A stretch of 64,000 bases of DNA from Pseudomonadota bacterium (GTDB lineage Bacteria; Pseudomonadota; Gammaproteobacteria; Burkholderiales; Burkholderiaceae_C): NCBI GenBank assembly GCA_020161775.1, contig JAIUOW010000003.1:124001-188000 (forward strand), read 5' to 3'. How positions within the stretch are numbered: position 1 is the stretch's first letter; each line of letters starts with the position of its first letter. The notes under the pieces were generated by a model. The model saw only the letters and a list, made by a program, of their open reading frames with translations, did no database searches and was not told the DNA's origin. The position numbers and the translations under genes were made by a program. Shown piece by piece: positions 61,805 to 64,000 of this stretch.

Positions 61805-62925
61805 TGGAACCTGCAATTTGGCTTCTGGCGGGCAGCGTGGTCACGGCGCTTCTGTGCGCATTGCTCGTGCTGACGCGTGCCCACCACGGGCACTTCAGCC
61901 TGGACACCACTGTTGGCGTGCAGAAATTCCACACGGCGCCCACCCCCCGCATCGGCGGCGTCGCGGTGTACCTGGGGCTGATGGTCGTGCTGGGCCTGGC
62001 GCCATACACCGTGCGCACCTGGCTGATGCCCATGGTGGTGGCTTCGTTGCCCGCGTTCGTGATGGGGCTTTGGGAAGACCTGACCAAGCGTGTGTCGGTG
62101 CGCAAGCGCCTGTTCAGCACCTTCCTCAGCGGTGTGCTGGCCTGGTGGCTGATGGACATCAGCCTCACGCGCGTGAACGTGCCCCCGGTTGACTGGCTGC
62201 TGGCCCACTCACTGCCCGCGTCGGTTCTGTTCACGGCCTTCGCCGTCAGCGGGGCGTCCAATGCGTTCAACATCATTGACGGCTTCAACGGCCTGGCAGG
62301 GGGCGTGGCGCTGATCGCGCTCGCGGCCCTGGGGTTGATTGCGGCCCAGGTGGGTGACCAGACCGTGGTGTACCTGTGCCTGGCGGTGGGCTGCGTCACC
62401 CTGGGTTTCATGGTGGTCAACTTTCCCTACGGCAAGATCTTTCTGGGCGACGGTGGCGCCTACCTGATCGGCTTCCTGATCGCCTGGATCGCCGTGACAC
62501 TGCCCATGCGCAACGCCAACGTGTCGGTGTGGGCTACCCTCATGGCGTGCGGGTACCCGATTCTTGAAACACTGTTCAGCATCGTGCGCAAGCTCAAGCG
62601 GCGCGGCCACACCCCGGGTCAGCCTGACCATGTGCATCTGCACATGTTGGTTTACCGCCGGGTAGCGCGTCGCATGTTCCCGCAGGCGCAGGCCGCGTTG
62701 CAAAACGGCTTGACCAGTCCCTTCGTCTGGCTCTTTGCGCTGCTGCCCGCGACCATTGCCACGCTCTGGTATGAGTCGTCCGCGGTGCTGGGCACTGGTT
62801 TTGTTGTCAGCGGATTCATTTACTGGGTGATGTACCTGCGCCTGACGCAGTTCCGCTGGTGCCTGCGGGCTGCGACGGCTCAACCGGTTCACCCTGTGGG
62901 GCAGGCAAAGCAGGTGCGCATGTAG
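61801..62925 (+). CDS. WecA/WbpL-type undecaprenyl-phosphate glycosyl-1-phosphate transferase
   Basis: 374 aa with about ten membrane helices. MraY/WecA family motifs: HTAPTPRIGGVAVYLGL, NAFNIIDGFNGLAGG with the DGFNG site, and GKIFLGDGGAYLIGF. A cytoplasmic GHTPGQPDHVHLHMLVYRR loop holds a His-rich motif. It starts the lipid-linked repeat unit by adding a sugar-1-phosphate to undecaprenyl phosphate. ATG at 61801 or 61804. Confidence 0.9.
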   Translation: MMEPAIWLLAGSVVTALLCALLVLTRAHHGHFSLDTTVGVQKFHTAPTPRIGGVAVYLGLMVVLGLAPYTVRTWLMPMVVASLPAFVMGLWEDLTKRVSVRKRLFSTFLSGVLAWWLMDISLTRVNVPPVDWLLAHSLPASVLFTAFAVSGASNAFNIIDGFNGLAGGVALIALAALGLIAAQVGDQTVVYLCLAVGCVTLGFMVVNFPYGKIFLGDGGAYLIGFLIAWIAVTLPMRNANVSVWATLMACGYPILETLFSIVRKLKRRGHTPGQPDHVHLHMLVYRRVARRMFPQAQAALQNGLTSPFVWLFALLPATIATLWYESSAVLGTGFVVSGFIYWVMYLRLTQFRWCLRAATAQPVHPVGQAKQVRM

Positions 62926-62928
62926 TCC

Positions 62929-64000
62929 ATGCCCCACACCTACCTCTTCATCCACCAGAACTTCCCGGGCCAGTTCGTTCACATTGCCGCAGCGCTGGCC
63001 GCGGCCGGGCACCGCGTGGTGGCGCTGGGCATTGCCGGGCGCAACGTGCCGGGCGTGCAGTACCTGCGCTACGAGCCCGCCCGCGCGCCCGGTGGGGCCC
63101 CGGTGCGCGGCGACCTGACGGCCAAGCTGGCGCGGGCCGAAGGCTGCGCGTCGGCCATGCTGGCGCTCAAGGCCCAGGGCCTGCAGCCCGACGTGATCGT
63201 GGCGCACCCAGGCTGGGGTGAGGCGCTGTTCTGCAAGGACGTGTGGCCCCAGGCACGCCTGGTGGTGTTTGCGGAGTTCTATTACACGGTGGATGGCTCG
63301 GACTACGCCTTCGACCCGGAATTCCAGGCCGACACCCCCGCCGCGCGCATGCGCCTGCGCCTGAAGAACACCGCGCTGCTGCACGCGCTTGCCGCGGCCG
63401 ACGCTGCCTATGCGCCCACCCAGTGGCAAAAGAGCCAGGTGCCGGCGGAGTTCCAGCACAAGGTGCAGGTGATCTTTGACGGCATCGACACCCAGCTGGT
63501 CAAGCCGGCGGCGGGCGTCAGCGTGCGGCTGAAGCGCGACAACCTGATGCTGAGCCGCGCGGACGAGGTGATCACCTTCGTCAACCGCAACCTGGAGCCG
63601 TACCGCGGCTTCCACAGCTTCATGCGCGCGCTGCCCGACATGCTGGCGTGCCGCCCGCGCGCCCATGTGCTGATCGTGGGGCGCGACGGCGTCAGCTACG
63701 GATCGCGGCCCAGGGGCGGGGGCTCCTGGAAGGACGCCATGCTGCGCGAAGTGGGCGCCGGCCTGCCGATGGACCGTGTGCACTTTCTCGGGCCCTTGCC
63801 CTATGCGCAGTATCTGCAGGTGCTGCAGATATCGACCTGCCATGTGTACCTGACCTACCCGTTCGTGCTGTCCTGGAGTTGCCTGGAGTCCATGAGCGCG
63901 GGCAACGTGGTGGTGGGCAGCGACACGGCGCCGGTGCGCGAGGTGATCGAGGATGGCCGCAATGGCCTGCTGACCCCCTTTTTTGACACGAAAGCCATGG
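62929..64000 (+). CDS. GT4-family glycosyltransferase, partial
   Basis: The frame starts at ATG 62929 and runs off the right edge (357 codons visible). It starts MPHTYLFIHQNFPGQFVHIA, then VFAEFYYTVDGSDYAFDPEF, with a GT-B C-terminal half with VITFVNRNLEPYRGFHSF and YPFVLSWSCLESMSAGNVVV. In the EX7E motif only the second Glu is kept; Phe sits at the first, a feature of this subfamily. It likely adds a sugar to the lipid-linked repeat unit. Confidence 0.88.
   Translation, partial: MPHTYLFIHQNFPGQFVHIAAALAAAGHRVVALGIAGRNVPGVQYLRYEPARAPGGAPVRGDLTAKLARAEGCASAMLALKAQGLQPDVIVAHPGWGEALFCKDVWPQARLVVFAEFYYTVDGSDYAFDPEFQADTPAARMRLRLKNTALLHALAAADAAYAPTQWQKSQVPAEFQHKVQVIFDGIDTQLVKPAAGVSVRLKRDNLMLSRADEVITFVNRNLEPYRGFHSFMRALPDMLACRPRAHVLIVGRDGVSYGSRPRGGGSWKDAMLREVGAGLPMDRVHFLGPLPYAQYLQVLQISTCHVYLTYPFVLSWSCLESMSAGNVVVGSDTAPVREVIEDGRNGLLTPFFDTKAM

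Overview
The window comes from a high-GC betaproteobacterium, most likely a member of the Comamonadaceae (Burkholderiales). This is inferred from gene content and order (ribF-ileS-lspA, rpmB-rpmG, DUF3422, DUF1653, tricarboxylate transporter TctAB plus a separate Bug/TctC-type binding protein, livHMGF without livK) and from GC-rich structured repeats between genes. No rRNA, tRNA, CRISPR array, insertion sequence, integrase or phage gene was seen. No stretch without a gene exceeds about 250 bases.

Region 1 (1-5041, minus strand) holds a serine protease followed by a tight run of moxR-type AAA ATPase, DUF58 protein, BatA-like von Willebrand protein and a partial TPR/O-GlcNAc-transferase-like protein. 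Region 2 (5165-15843) carries housekeeping and accessory genes: TatD nuclease, hypoxanthine-DNA glycosylase, a spermidine-synthase-like protein, an orphan GspE-type ATPase, TctB-TctA, DUF3422, a DMT exporter, a periplasmic M48 protease with a small secreted partner, and an SDR. It ends in a large nested palindrome. Region 3 (15841-25335) has a second DMT exporter, quinone reductase, Nudix hydrolase, an orphan response regulator, a Na/phosphate cotransporter and ribF-ileS-lspA. Region 4 (25506-38513) contains an HNH nuclease, a very large secreted DUF11-type protein, a lipoprotein hydrolase, two acyl-CoA dehydrogenases, YceH, PurN, DUF1653, RsmB, a fatty acid desaturase, ribosomal proteins L33 and L28, and TrxB. 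Region 5 (38668-47462) has a Crp/Fnr regulator, FtsK, LolA, RarA and the branched-chain amino acid transporter LivHMGF. Region 6 (47494-53481) is mixed: a small outer-membrane barrel, a Bug binding protein, an Fe-S flavin reductase, an epimerase-like protein, a Fic protein and an HtrA-like protein that has lost its catalytic histidine.

Region 7 (53653 to the right edge, plus strand) is a surface-polysaccharide locus. A TylCIII/NovU-type sugar C-methyltransferase, a GDP-fucose-synthase-like reductase, a ColD-type GDP-4-keto-6-deoxymannose 3-dehydratase (His replaces the PLP lysine) and a GDP-mannose 4,6-dehydratase are followed by Wza-like export, Wzz-like chain-length, WecA-like initiating transferase and GT4 glycosyltransferase genes. 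Gmd + ColD + Fcl/ColC-like enzyme is the GDP-colitose route. The added C-methyltransferase suggests a branched, C-methylated 3,6-dideoxyhexose, which is the most interesting prediction here.

Two regulatory observations also stand out. The orphan response regulator and the outer-membrane barrel gene share an identical pair of CCTACAG boxes with the same 48-bp spacing. The Fic gene starts inside nested inverted repeats around a near-consensus promoter.
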